Assembly (NCBI RefSeq): GCF_016428755.1
Contig: NZ_JAELTI010000008.1
Span: forward strand, 27,747 to 91,746
DNA length: 64,000 bases
Reading direction: 5' to 3'
From: Allobosea sp. ASV33
GTDB lineage: Bacteria > Pseudomonadota > Alphaproteobacteria > Rhizobiales > Beijerinckiaceae
Part shown: in pieces, positions 1-15,898 of the stretch
Numbering within the stretch: position 1 is the stretch's first letter
Layout: each line of letters opens with the position of its first letter
Notes under the pieces: generated by a model
Databases searched by the model: none
What the model saw: only the letters and a program-made list of their open reading frames with translations
Told to the model about the DNA's origin: nothing
Made by a program: the position numbers and the translations under genes

Positions 1-1
1 G

Positions 2-841
2 GTCGTCCTCGGCGTCTGGGGCATGGAGACCAATTACGGCTCGTTCAAGGGCAGCAAGGACGTCATCCGCTCGCTGGCGACGCTGGCCTCCATCCGCTAT
101 CGCGGCGACTTCTTCCGCGACGAGTTGCTGACCGCGCTCGAGCTGATCGAGAAGGGCTATGTCGAGCGCAGCGAACTCAAGGGCTCCTGGGCCGGCGCCA
201 TGGGCCATACTCAGTTCATGCCGTCGAGCTACATGAAATATGCCGTCGACTGGACCGGCAACGGCCATGCCGACATCTGGACCTCGTCGAGCGACGCCAT
301 CGCCTCCACAGCGAATTACCTCAAGGGCTACGGCTGGGTGCCGGGGCTGCCCTGGGGCATGGAAGTGACGCTGCCGGACGGCTTCGACTATCGCCTGGAC
401 AAGGCGAGCTTCTCCGCCTTCGCCTCCGCCGGCATCCGCCGCGCCGATGGCGGCCGCCTGCCTTCCTCCGGCGAAGGCCGCCTGTTCTATCCGGCCGGCC
501 ATACCGGCCCGGTGATGCTGCTCACCGCCAATTTCGACGTCATCAAGAAATACAATTCCTCGGATGCCTATGCGATGGCCGTCGGTCATCTCGGTGACCG
601 CATTGCCGGCCGCTCGGCGATCCAGGCGAGCTGGCCGACCCAGGCGCCGCGCCTCGACATGGCCGCGACCCGCGATCTCCAGAACCGCCTGAAGGCCATC
701 GGCCTCTACAACCACGATGCCGACGGCCGCATCGGCACCGGCACGCGCGAGGCGGTCCGCCGCTACCAGATCAGCGCCGGCGAGATCGCCGACGGCTATC
801 CGACCCCCGCCCTGCTGGCGAAACTGCGCGGCAAGCGCTGA
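2..841 (+). CDS. Lytic murein transglycosylase (MltB/SLT_2 type), 5' partial
   Basis: The reading frame is open from the first bases of the window, so the N-terminus and signal sequence lie upstream. The visible part holds the MltB-type catalytic core. The motif GVWGMETNYG carries the presumed catalytic Glu, and GAMGHTQFMPSSY matches the family motif that follows it. The last 65 or so residues (DLQNRLKAIG..YNHDADG..G) form a peptidoglycan-binding domain of the PG_binding_1 type. Such enzymes cleave the MurNAc-GlcNAc bond and release 1,6-anhydroMurNAc, the compound the anmK/murQ genes of this window would consume. It lies 57 bases before the next gene on the same strand. Family assignment is secure; the exact substrate preference is not visible. 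Confidence 0.9.
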   Translation, partial: VVLGVWGMETNYGSFKGSKDVIRSLATLASIRYRGDFFRDELLTALELIEKGYVERSELKGSWAGAMGHTQFMPSSYMKYAVDWTGNGHADIWTSSSDAIASTANYLKGYGWVPGLPWGMEVTLPDGFDYRLDKASFSAFASAGIRRADGGRLPSSGEGRLFYPAGHTGPVMLLTANFDVIKKYNSSDAYAMAVGHLGDRIAGRSAIQASWPTQAPRLDMAATRDLQNRLKAIGLYNHDADGRIGTGTREAVRRYQISAGEIADGYPTPALLAKLRGKR

Positions 842-898
842 CTCCGGGCCGGCACCGGCCTATAATGGGGGGACGAAGGGGAACCGCCGGATCGGCCT

Positions 899-2116
899 AT
901 GCGCCTGCGCTCGCTCGCCATGGTTCTGGGTGCCGCCTGCCTGCTCCTGCTGACGGGCGGGCCGGTTTCCCTCGCCCAGCAACAGCCGCGGCAGCAACAA
1001 CCGCAACAGCGCAGCCTGTTCCAGATGTTCTGGCAATTGCCGGCTCAACCGCAAGCCGTGCCGGCGCAGCCACGCCAGCGCGTCGCGCCGGTCGTGCGCC
1101 GCCGCGAGGCACCGGTCGTCGTCCGCGACGATCCGGTCATCCCCAAGGTCGATGTCAGCAGTCATATCGTGGTGATGGGCGATTCCCTCGCCAATCTCCT
1201 GGCGAACGGGCTCGACGACGCCCTCAACAACCGCCCCGATGTCGAGGTGGTCCACAAGGCCAAGCCCGATTCCGGCCTCGTCCGCAGCGATTTCTACGAC
1301 TGGCCGAAGGCCGTGTCCGATCTCCTCGCCAGCGACCAGAAGATCAGCATCGGCGTCGTCCTGCTCGGCCTCAACGACCGCCAGCCGATCCGCGAGGGCG
1401 AGACGGTGCACGATCCCCTCAGCCCGCGCTGGCTCGAACTCTACCGCGACCGCATCGACGCCATCGCCAACGCCTTCGCCGGCAAGCGCGTACCGCTGAT
1501 CTGGGTCGGCGCGCCGCCGATGCAGAACGGGCGGCTCTCGGCCGATCTCGTCACCCTCAACGATCTCTACCGTCAGCGCGTCGAGAAGGCGGGCGGGCAA
1601 TATGTCGATCTCTGGGGCGGCTTCGTCGATGCCGAGAACCGCTACACGGCGACCGGCCCCGACGTCTCCGGCCAGCCGGTGCGGCTGCGCCTCGGTGACG
1701 GCATCCATTTCACCACCGCAGGCGCCCGCAAGGCCGCCCATTTCGTCGATCTCGTCATCCGCCGCATGATCGAGGCCGCCCCGCAGAACAGCGTCATTGC
1801 GCTCCCCGTTTCGCCCGAGACCGGCGCCCCCAGCGCACCGGAGCTCCAGCCCGGCGGCGTCGAGCGCCTGATCGACCAGATGGTCGCGGGCGTGCCGACG
1901 ATCGGCCTGCCCGCCGCCTTGCAGGCCCGCCCGCTCGCCGGGCCGATCCAGCCCCTCACCGGCCAGGCCGCGCCTTCCGAACAGCCGCTCCTCGCCTCGA
2001 TCACCGAGGCACGCGGCCGCGGCGACGCCGCCCTCCAGCTCGAACGCGTCTTCGGCCAGGGTATCGCGCCCGACCCGGTCTCGGGCCGGCTCGACGATTA
2101 CCGCTGGCCGCGCTGA
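899..2116 (+). CDS. Exported SGNH hydrolase-fold protein (DUF459 family)
   Basis: This is a 405-residue protein with a clear signal peptide (hydrophobic residues about 6-24, then SLAQQQ). A Gln/Pro-rich stretch follows. The SGNH blocks are readable: VVMGDSLANLL (nucleophile Ser), VVLLGLNDRQ (block III Asn) and DGIHFTTAGARK (block V Asp/His). DUF459 proteins are periplasmic SGNH hydrolases of unsettled substrate, often associated with cell-envelope polysaccharides. The C-terminal 110 residues are low-complexity Pro/Ala. It lies just downstream of the lytic transglycosylase, which fits an envelope role. Its stop codon directly abuts the stop of the convergent ABC-F gene with no spacer. Confidence 0.85.
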   Translation: MRLRSLAMVLGAACLLLLTGGPVSLAQQQPRQQQPQQRSLFQMFWQLPAQPQAVPAQPRQRVAPVVRRREAPVVVRDDPVIPKVDVSSHIVVMGDSLANLLANGLDDALNNRPDVEVVHKAKPDSGLVRSDFYDWPKAVSDLLASDQKISIGVVLLGLNDRQPIREGETVHDPLSPRWLELYRDRIDAIANAFAGKRVPLIWVGAPPMQNGRLSADLVTLNDLYRQRVEKAGGQYVDLWGGFVDAENRYTATGPDVSGQPVRLRLGDGIHFTTAGARKAAHFVDLVIRRMIEAAPQNSVIALPVSPETGAPSAPELQPGGVERLIDQMVAGVPTIGLPAALQARPLAGPIQPLTGQAAPSEQPLLASITEARGRGDAALQLERVFGQGIAPDPVSGRLDDYRWPR

Positions 2117-3631
<1,515 letters not shown>

Positions 3632-3885
3632 CGGAATCTCATGAGGTCAGTCATGCGCGCAGGAGCGCGCCGAGAAAGGCTGACGATGAGACGACGATGC
3701 GTTCCCGGTCAGCCCCGCGAGGTTAAGCGCGGGGCGCAGACAGGTCCGCGGGTGCGGCAATGGAAGCGGCGGCGCGGCGCCTGCTTCCCCTTCAGGTTCG
3801 ATTCCATGGGGGCGATCATAGCGATGGCGGAGGCGATGAACAGGGCCTTAGGGCCGGACCTTTCTTCGTCCCCTTGGAACCACCC

Positions 3886-3978
3886 GTCATTCCGGACAAG
3901 CCGCGAAGCGGCGCCGATCCGGAATCCATCATAGGGTTCCGCGCTCTACGATGGATCCCGGGCCAAGCCCGGGATGAC
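3886..3978. repeat. Interspersed inverted-repeat element, copy R1
   Basis: This 93-base element starts GTCATTCCGGACAAGC and ends CAAGCCCGGGATGAC, with an inner ATCCAT/ATGGAT pair. The same element recurs at 34541, 38126 and 46061, with variants elsewhere. The terminal inverted repeat extends outward: GGAACC lies before the left end, and GGTGTTTCC after the right end is its near complement. It sits in the 388-base gap between the ABC-F gene (start 3631) and gltD (stop 4020). I see no gene in the rest of that gap. Confidence 0.85.
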
Positions 3979-4019
3979 GAGGTGTTTCCGCGGACAATCG
4001 GCGCCCCGTGCCGTTGGCG

Positions 4020-5444
<1,425 letters not shown>

Positions 5445-5543
5445 GCCGTTTCTCTCGCCGTGTGCGCGGGGTGTCCCCGTGCGCGTGCCTTAACCTGATC
5501 GAGATGCCGGGACCGTTGGCGGCCCCGGCGGGGTGGCGTTCGT

Positions 5544-10232
<4,689 letters not shown>

Positions 10233-10847
10233 CGTCAAACCCCGCTTCCCAGAACCCCGCGGGCTTGCGCCGGCAGGGAAACCCGTCAGTCCATGATCCC
10301 GACCGCTGCGGCCCTCAGTGCCGACTGGACGTCGGCAGCAAGGATGGGCCAGCGCGGTCCGGCCGTCGTCTTTTTGGAGGCTTTGCTTGCGCTTTGTTTC
10401 CACCGCGCCCGCGTCCTCCGCAGGCGCCTCGGGCGTGCCTCGCCCGTTCGCGCCTGTCTTCAGGCCGTCGTTTTACGGACGGCGCGCGTGCGATTGGCTT
10501 TGGCGTTGGTAGCCCGGCCCTTCGTCATGCTCCGCTCCGTTGCGACGGCGCGACCTCAAGCTAGAGCAGCTTTCGGTCGGCGCGGTGAAAAATGGGACAG
10601 CAACACTGTCCTATTGCGATGAACTTGCCAGAATTCCAATCTAGGCACAAGCGCCGATTTCGCGCTGCAGCGAAATTTTATTGCAAAATCAAATCCGCGC
10701 CAGACATTTCCGGAACGAAAGCCCGACTCAGGCAGTCCGGTTCTTGTTTTCGGGCATGACCCAAGGTCTCACCCCGGCGCCGTGCGCAAGCCCCCTCTCC
10801 ACCCACACCGCTTGGCAGGAAAGCGCCCTCCGCATAACCCTCAGGCC
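10233..10847. other. 615-base intergenic region upstream of gltB and ltaE
   Basis: No protein-coding gene is supported here; the open frames are short or antisense to gltB. The region holds the divergent promoters of gltBD and the threonine aldolase gene. It becomes AT-rich near 10610-10700 and contains two inverted repeats. One is GGACAG/CTGTCC around CAACA, described separately. The other is a perfect 7-base repeat, ATTTCGC (10657-10663) and GCGAAAT (10670-10676), around GCTGCA. These could be operators for nitrogen or Lrp-type control, which is only an inference. Confidence 0.6.
10592..10614. promoter_or_regulatory. Palindrome upstream of gltB, candidate operator
   Basis: Reading on the plus strand, AT-GGGACAG-CAACA-CTGTCCT-AT forms an inverted repeat (GGACAG at 10595-10600, CTGTCC at 10606-10611) with flanking A-T pairs. 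It lies about 360 bases before the gltB start in a region with no gene. The cognate regulator is unknown. Confidence 0.4.
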
Positions 10848-11903
10848 ATGGATTTCTTCAGCGACAACACCGCCGCCGCCAGCCCCCGCGTCATGGCCGC
10901 GCTTGCCGCCGCCAACGCCGGCGCCGCCTCCCCCTATGGCAAGGACGACTGGACGCGCCGCGTCGAGGAGCGCTTCGCGGCGATCTTCGAGCGCGAGGTC
11001 GCGGTCTTCCTCGTCCTCACCGGCACGGCGGCGAATGCCTTGGCGCTGGCCAGCATCGTCAAGCCCTGGGGCGCGATCCTCACCCATGAGGAGGCGCATG
11101 TCGTCGAGGACGAATGCGGCGCGCCCGAATTCTTCACCAACGGCGCCAAGCTGGTCGACTTGCCCGGCACCGGCGCCAAGCTGAAGCCGGAAACCGTGAC
11201 GAAAGCGCTCTCCCATCTGCGCGCCGGGGATTTCCATCAGGTCCAGGCGCAGGTGCTGACGATCACGCAGGCGACCGAATGCGGCACGATCTACACGCCA
11301 GCCGAAGTGCGGGCGCTGAAGGACGCCGTCACGCCGCGCGGACTCAAACTCCACATGGACGGCGCCCGCTTCGCCAATGCGCTGGTCACGCTCGGCTGCA
11401 CGCCGGCAGAGATCACCTGGAAGGCCGGGGTCGACGTGCTCTCCTTCGGCGGCACCAAGAACGGCGCGCTGGCGGCGGAAGCCGTGATCTTCTTCGACCC
11501 GGCCGAAGCCGAGGAGATGAAATGGCGGCGCAAGCGCGCCGGCCAGACACTCTCCAAGGGCCGCGTCCTCGGCGCCCAGTTCGAGGGCCTGCTCGCCGAC
11601 GATCATTGGCTGGACCTCGCCCGCCATGCCAATGCCCGCGCCAAACGCCTGGCGGATTCGGTCAGCCAGGGCAGCGAGGCGCGTCTCGCCTGGCCCTGCC
11701 AGGCGAACGAGGTCTTCCTCATCCTGCCGGCCGCCGTGCAGGAGCGCCTGAAAGCCGCCGGCATCGGCTATTACGACTGGTCGGCCCGTTCGCTGCCGCC
11801 GGAGGCGCCGCTCAAGGCGGGCGAGATCGTCGGCCGCTTCGTCATGTCCTTCGCGACGGAAGCCGAAGACGTCGAGAGCCTCATCACCGCGATCGCGGGT
11901 TGA
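10848..11903 (+). CDS. ltaE: Low-specificity L-threonine aldolase
   Basis: This 351-residue, PLP-dependent fold-type I enzyme cleaves L-threonine or allo-threonine to glycine and acetaldehyde. The start at 10848 (MDFFSDNTAAASP) matches the usual family N-terminus; a further upstream ATG (10782) adds 22 unrelated residues. Visible motifs are VFLVLTGTAANALAL, HMDGARFANAL (PLP-ring Asp and Arg) and LSFGGTKNGAL with the Schiff-base Lys. It stands alone between gltB and an exported repeat protein. Which stereoisomer it prefers cannot be read from the sequence. Confidence 0.88.
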   Translation: MDFFSDNTAAASPRVMAALAAANAGAASPYGKDDWTRRVEERFAAIFEREVAVFLVLTGTAANALALASIVKPWGAILTHEEAHVVEDECGAPEFFTNGAKLVDLPGTGAKLKPETVTKALSHLRAGDFHQVQAQVLTITQATECGTIYTPAEVRALKDAVTPRGLKLHMDGARFANALVTLGCTPAEITWKAGVDVLSFGGTKNGALAAEAVIFFDPAEAEEMKWRRKRAGQTLSKGRVLGAQFEGLLADDHWLDLARHANARAKRLADSVSQGSEARLAWPCQANEVFLILPAAVQERLKAAGIGYYDWSARSLPPEAPLKAGEIVGRFVMSFATEAEDVESLITAIAG

Positions 11904-11996
11904 ATGAGCGCATTTGCGCCCCGTTTCCAGCCGCATACCTGCCGCAATCCCTAACAAGACTGAATGCCAAGCAGTCAGTCGTTAAGGGAATGTGGC

Positions 11997-12956
11997 ATGG
12001 CAGATCGTTCGACCGCACCGGGGCGCATCGCTCTGATGGGCCTGGTCGTGGCCGGCGCAATGGCCGGCATGGCGGGCACCGCCAGCGCCCAGTACTACTA
12101 TTACGATGACGGATATGATCCGTATCCGGCCTATGGCTATGGCTATCGTTACGACTATGGCTATGTCCCGCGCCCGCCGGCCGTCGTGCCGCGCGCGCCG
12201 GCTGCGGTCTCGCCCTATTCGGTCAACGGGATCGCCGCCCGCCGTTACGGCCTCGCCCGGATCGAGCGTTCGATCCGCCGCGACGACACCTATATCGTCG
12301 ACGGCGTCACGCCCGGCGGCCAGCGCCAGCGCCTGATCCTCGATGCCTATGCCGGCGATTTGATCCGACGCATCCCGCTGCGCGGACAGGCGCCTGCCCC
12401 CAGCGTCGCCCGCGCCGACCCGCGCGAGGAGCACGCCCCGCCGCGCCAGCGCCTCGTGCCCCAGCCGCCTGAGCGCCCCGCCGAGTTCAAGGGCCCGGCC
12501 GAGGCCAGCGCCCCGGCGACGACCGTCCTGCCCTCGCCGGCCGCACCGCCTGCGCCTGAGCCCGTCCAGCCGGCGGAAAAACCCCCGGCCGAGGCCAGCG
12601 CGCCCGCGACGACAGCGCCGCCCTCACCGGCCGCGCCGCCGGCGCCCGAACCGGTGAAGCCCGTGGAAACCGCACCGGCCGAAGCCAGCGCACCGGCAAC
12701 GGCGGCCCCGCCGCAACCCGCCAAGCCGGCGGAGCCCTCGCCCGGCGCGACCAATCCGGAGACCGGCGCCGACAAGCCGAAGCTCGTCAATCCCAGCGAT
12801 GTCCGGAATACCGAGGGCACCGAGCGCAAGCCACCCCTCTCGACCGCCGCGCCGGCGCCCGAGACCTCGGCTATCCCGCCGGTCCAGAACATCGACTCCA
12901 CGCCATCGACGCCGAAGCCCGAGACGCCGATCGCGCCGGTCGCTCCGATGAACTGA
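11997..12956 (+). CDS. Exported Tyr-rich/Pro-Ala-repeat protein, function unknown
   Basis: I do not recognise a family. The start at 11997 has AAGGGA about 8 bases upstream and opens a signal peptide (GRIALMGLVVAGAMAGMAG..ASA). A Tyr/Gly/Asp-rich stretch follows (YYYYDDGYDPYPAYGYG). Next is a folded-looking segment of about 60 residues (VNGIAARRYGLARIERSIRR..YIVDG), of a kind seen in small exported alphaproteobacterial proteins. The second half is Pro/Ala/Glu-rich with a 30-residue tandem repeat. The layout suggests a periplasmic or envelope protein with an extended linker. Confidence 0.75.
   Translation: MADRSTAPGRIALMGLVVAGAMAGMAGTASAQYYYYDDGYDPYPAYGYGYRYDYGYVPRPPAVVPRAPAAVSPYSVNGIAARRYGLARIERSIRRDDTYIVDGVTPGGQRQRLILDAYAGDLIRRIPLRGQAPAPSVARADPREEHAPPRQRLVPQPPERPAEFKGPAEASAPATTVLPSPAAPPAPEPVQPAEKPPAEASAPATTAPPSPAAPPAPEPVKPVETAPAEASAPATAAPPQPAKPAEPSPGATNPETGADKPKLVNPSDVRNTEGTERKPPLSTAAPAPETSAIPPVQNIDSTPSTPKPETPIAPVAPMN
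12495..12722 (+). repeat. In-frame 90-base tandem repeat inside the exported protein gene
   Basis: Copies begin at 12495, 12585 and 12675, exactly 90 bases apart. Each encodes PAEASAPAT followed by Pro/Ala-rich sequence; the first two share PSPAAPPAPEPV. The third copy decays after about 16 residues. The unit keeps the frame, so copy number changes would lengthen the linker without breaking the protein. Confidence 0.85.
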
Positions 12957-12981
12957 GGACACGCTTTCCGATAAACGAGCC

Positions 12982-13025
12982 GTCATTCCGGGCAAGCCGC
13001 CTCTGCGGCGCAGACCCGGAATGAC
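12982..13025. repeat. Short inverted-repeat element, copy R2
   Basis: This is a 44-base short form of the interspersed family, GTCATTCCGGGCAAGCC...ACCCGGAATGAC. It lies between the exported repeat protein gene and the hsp20 terminator. It keeps the terminal inverted repeats but lacks the ATCCAT/ATGGAT middle of the long copies. Confidence 0.75.
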
Positions 13026-13046
13026 GCTCTGTTGCTGCTGCCAAAG

Positions 13047-13075
13047 AAAAAGGCCCCCGTTTCCGGGGGCCTTTC
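13047..13075 (-). terminator. Rho-independent terminator of hsp20
   Basis: On the minus strand the hairpin AAAGGCCCCCGG/CCGGGGGCCTTT is followed by a T run. It lies 35 bases after the hsp20 stop. Confidence 0.85.
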
Positions 13076-13109
13076 GCTTTCATCGAAAGCTTGGCGCTGG
13101 CAGCGTCGG

Positions 13110-13580
13110 TTACGCGGCCTGGGCGACCTTGGCCTCGAGGACCTTGGCTGAACCGCCATTGCCGATCGGAATCTGGCGCGGCTTCTTGGCCTCGGGGATC
13201 TCGCGCACGAGGTCGATATGAAGCAGGCCGTTCTCGAGGCTGGCACCGGTCACCTGCACGTAATCGGCAAGCTGGAAGCGGCGCTCGAAGGCGCGCGCGG
13301 CGATGCCCTGATGCAGGACCTCGCGCTTCTCAGCACCCTCGGCAGGCTGCTTCTCGCCCTTGACGGTCAGCGCGTTTTCCTTGGACTCGATGGAGAGGTC
13401 GCCCTCACCGAAACCCGCGACCGCGATGGTGATACGGTAGGCGTTCTCGGCGGTCCGCTCGATATTGTAGGGCGGGTAGCTCGGGGCGGCTTCGTTGCTC
13501 GAGGCCTGGTCCAGGAGATTGAACAGGCGGTCGAAACCGACGGTCGAGCGATAGAGCGGGGAGAGGTCGAAATGACGCAT
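13110..13580 (-). CDS. Small heat-shock protein, Hsp20/IbpA type
   Basis: This 156-residue alpha-crystallin-domain chaperone would hold unfolding proteins in the cytoplasm under heat stress. Rhizobial class A sHsp features are visible: N-terminal [26 protein letters not shown] at the start of the crystallin domain, and [10 protein letters not shown] and [12 protein letters not shown] near its end. The C-terminal IPI motif (RQIPIG) supports oligomer assembly. The start at 13580 is set by this N-terminus and by a GGAGG at 13588-13592, which lies in a hairpin. The 54 further upstream residues in the open frame are leader sequence, not protein. A strong terminator follows. Confidence 0.95.
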   Translation of the reverse strand: MRHFDLSPLYRSTVGFDRLFNLLDQASSNEAAPSYPPYNIERTAENAYRITIAVAGFGEGDLSIESKENALTVKGEKQPAEGAEKREVLHQGIAARAFERRFQLADYVQVTGASLENGLLHIDLVREIPEAKKPRQIPIGNGGSAKVLEAKVAQAA

Positions 13581-13740
13581 GATATGTCCTCCGAAGAAGC
13601 GACAATGATGTCGGTCCGCCTCGCCTGAGCGCGGACCTCGGTTGCTTTCGCGCAGCCGGTTCCGGCCTGCGCAGACCTGATCTGGGGAGGGCTCTGAGCT
13701 TTTCAAGGGCCCTTTTTTCCGACGCGAAATCGGCCCTCGC
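13581..13740 (-). promoter_or_regulatory. ROSE-like RNA thermometer in the hsp20 leader
   Basis: The 3' end of the leader folds as TGTC-G-CTTC-TTC-GGAG-GACA (13585-13604). The Shine-Dalgarno GGAGG pairs within the stem, and a single G bulges out. The strand facing it reads UCGCU (13598-13602), matching the U(U/C)GCU motif of ROSE elements. Known ROSE elements open at heat-shock temperature and free the ribosome-binding site of small heat-shock genes in rhizobia. The upstream 100 or so bases contain further GC-rich hairpins. The 5' boundary is only a guess. Confidence 0.75.
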
Positions 13741-13845
13741 ATTTCTTTGTTGGCACACCGACATGTTTTCGCAGGATATCCAGTGCAGGATATCGAGCTT
13801 GTTGCAGCCGCGGTCCGAGGGCGCGGTGGCGATGCGGAGCACCTG

Positions 13846-14901
13846 ATGGCCGAGGCCGCCTTTTTTGCCGATTCGGATTATCCCGTCCCCGGGCACGGCA
13901 AGACCTGGCTCGCGACGACGCGCGACGGCGCCGCCTTGCGCTTCGCCAGCTGGCGCCCGACGGTGAAGCGGGTGCGCGGCACGGTCGTCGTCGTACAGGG
14001 CCGGGCCGAGTTCATCGAGCGCTACAGCGAGACCGTCGCGGAGCTGCGCCGCCGCGGCTTCCATGTGCTGGCCTTCGACTGGCGTGGCCAGGGCGGCTCG
14101 CAGCGTTTCGTCAGGCGCACGCGCAAGGGCCATGTCGGGCGCCTACGCCACTACGAGGCCGATCTTGCGCTGGCGATGGCCGAGATGCAGGCGAAGCTGC
14201 CCCCGCCCTATTTCGTCCTCTCCCATTCGATGGGCGCCGCGCTCTGCCTCGATGCCGCCCGCTCGAACGCCTTGCCGGTCGCGCGCATGGTCGCGCTCGC
14301 GCCGATGCTCGGCATCGCGATGATCGCGCATCCCGGCCGGGCCAAGATTCTGGCGAGCCTGTTGTATTGGCTCGGCCTCGGCCGCGCCTTCGTGCCGGGC
14401 GGCGGCGATACCGCGATCGCGACGAAACCCTTCGAGGGCAACCGCCTGACCAGCGATCCCGTGCGCTATGCCCGCAACGCCGCGCTCTCGGCCGCGGCGC
14501 GCGATCTCAGCATCGGCGACCCGACCATCGCCTGGGTCAGGACCGCTTTTCGCCTGATCGCGCGTCTCGCCACGCCGTCAGCCCCGCTGGAGGTGAAGGT
14601 ACCAACCCTGATCATCGCCGCCGGCCGCGATCCGGTCGTCTCGACGCCTGCGATCGAGCGCTTCGCGGCGCGGCTCAAGACCGGATCGGCGCTGGTCCTG
14701 CCGACATCGCGCCACGAGATACTCATGGAGAACGACGACATCCGCGCCCAGTTCTGGGCCGCCTTCGACGCCTTCATCCCCGGCGAGGACCAGGCGCTGC
14801 CCGGCTCAGCCGGCGAGCCTGGCCATGGCGGCCTCATGCAGCGCCTTGCTGCCGGCCGCGAGGATGCGCCCGCCCCCGGCAGCGCTGCCGCCGTCCCATG
14901 A
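13846..14901 (+). CDS. Alpha/beta hydrolase (lysophospholipase/PldB-like)
   Basis: This 351-residue alpha/beta-hydrolase resembles serine aminopeptidase S33/monoacylglycerol lipase-like enzymes. Seen are [14 protein letters not shown] (oxyanion region), the nucleophile elbow SHSMGAA, the acid in [11 protein letters not shown] and the His in [11 protein letters not shown] take ATG 13846 ([14 protein letters not shown]) as the start; TTG 13747 and GTG 13783 are possible but weaker. The last 35 or so residues look unlike a hydrolase tail. They are encoded antisense to the 3' end of the HisN-type gene, so the frame seems to have read past its original stop. Confidence 0.8.
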   Translation: MAEAAFFADSDYPVPGHGKTWLATTRDGAALRFASWRPTVKRVRGTVVVVQGRAEFIERYSETVAELRRRGFHVLAFDWRGQGGSQRFVRRTRKGHVGRLRHYEADLALAMAEMQAKLPPPYFVLSHSMGAALCLDAARSNALPVARMVALAPMLGIAMIAHPGRAKILASLLYWLGLGRAFVPGGGDTAIATKPFEGNRLTSDPVRYARNAALSAAARDLSIGDPTIAWVRTAFRLIARLATPSAPLEVKVPTLIIAAGRDPVVSTPAIERFAARLKTGSALVLPTSRHEILMENDDIRAQFWAAFDAFIPGEDQALPGSAGEPGHGGLMQRLAAGREDAPAPGSAAAVP

Positions 14902-15588
14902 GGTGACGATGCCGCCCGCGCCCTCGATGATCGGGATCAGCGCGACGATGTCGTAGGGCTTGAGCCCGCTCTCGATCACGAGATCGACATGGCCGGCCGC
15001 GAGCATGCAATAGGCATAGCAGTCGCAGCCATAGCGGGAGAGCCGGACTTCGCTTTCGACGCGGGCGAAGGCCTCGGCCTCCTCGCCCTTGAACAGGGCC
15101 GGCGTCGTCGTCATCAGCGTCGCGGTGGCGAGATCGGTGGTCTGGCGGGTCCGCAGCTTCTTCGGGCCGCCCGGCCCCTCGTAGCGCGCCTCGCGCCCGT
15201 CACCGGAAAAGCGCTCGCCCGAAAAGGGCTGGTGCATCATCCCGTAGACCGGCACGCCGTTGCGCGTCAGGCCGATCAGCGTGCCCCAGACCGGAATGCC
15301 CGAGATGAAGGCGCGCGTGCCGTCGATCGGATCGAGCACCCAGACATATTCGGCATCGGTGTTCTCGCTGCCGAATTCCTCGCCAAGCACGCCATGGGCC
15401 GGGAACTGCCGCTTGATCATGTGGCGCATCACCGATTCGCCGGCGCGGTCGCCCTCGGTCACGGGATCGAACACCCCGCCGCGCGACTTGTCCTCCGTCG
15501 CATGCAGCGCCCGGAAGAAGGGCAGGATCGCCCGGCCGGACTGCGTCGCCAGCTCCGCGACGAAGGCGCCGAAATCGACTGCGCTCAT
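14806..15588 (-). CDS. hisN: Histidinol-phosphatase, inositol-monophosphatase family
   Basis: This 260-residue, Mg-dependent phosphatase has the IMPase metal motifs GEEFGSE and WVLDPIDGTRAFISGIP. C-terminal GLKPYDIVALIPIIEGAGG carries the last metal Asp and leads into WDGG. The IPVWGTLIGL context is typical of the HisN subgroup, which dephosphorylates histidinol phosphate in histidine synthesis; inositol-1-phosphatase activity is an alternative. The start at 15588 has GGAG 10 bases upstream and gives the normal length; 69 more codons upstream are leader. Its 3' end overlaps the convergent hydrolase gene by 96 bases. Confidence 0.8.
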   Translation of the reverse strand: MSAVDFGAFVAELATQSGRAILPFFRALHATEDKSRGGVFDPVTEGDRAGESVMRHMIKRQFPAHGVLGEEFGSENTDAEYVWVLDPIDGTRAFISGIPVWGTLIGLTRNGVPVYGMMHQPFSGERFSGDGREARYEGPGGPKKLRTRQTTDLATATLMTTTPALFKGEEAEAFARVESEVRLSRYGCDCYAYCMLAAGHVDLVIESGLKPYDIVALIPIIEGAGGIVTSWDGGSAAGGGRILAAGSKALHEAAMARLAG

Positions 15589-15740
15589 GAACAGGCACTC
15601 CAGTTTGCTGCTTTGCAGCATCGACTCCGCGGATCGGTCACTCAAACCGAGGCTCGGATGCGGAATACCCGAAAAACCCCGGCATTTCGTTGCGGCATTA
15701 TGCGCCAATCGCATAGCACCTTTGATTTCGCTGATTTCAG

Positions 15741-15769
15741 TTGCGTTTTGCAGCGCACTCTCATATTGT
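15741..15769 (+). promoter_or_regulatory. Promoter of the mmgR-like sRNA
   Basis: The -35 box TTGCGT (15741-15746) and -10 box TATTGT (15764-15769) are separated by 17 bases. The expected start is near 15776. It sits in the 310-base gap between the N-formylglutamate amidohydrolase gene and hisN. Confidence 0.6.
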
Positions 15770-15776
15770 GCACTGC

Positions 15777-15866
15777 GAAGGGGAGATGACCTCAAACCTT
15801 CATTGCCCTCCTTGGGCGTTTCCTCCCTAGACTTGGGCCGCCACGCAAGTGTGCGGCCCTTTTTTC
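15777..15866 (+). ncRNA. mmgR: MmgR/alpha-r8-type small RNA
   Basis: This is a transcript of about 90 nucleotides with its own promoter and terminator in a gap without genes. A first hairpin (GCCC-TCCTT-GGGC, 15805-15817) is followed by the single-stranded motif TTTCCTCCCT (15819-15828). Then comes a strong terminator, GGGCCGC/GCGGCCC with an inner CAC-GCAA-GTG (15835-15859), ending in a run of six T. From memory, the decamer UUUCCUCCCU between two hairpins defines the alpha-r8 family. Its Sinorhizobium member MmgR limits polyhydroxybutyrate granule accumulation under nitrogen control. The rest of the 15589-15898 gap holds only leader sequence for hisN. Confidence 0.75.
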
Positions 15867-15898
15867 TTGGAAATGGTCCCCCGCTTCGCCGGCAATCG

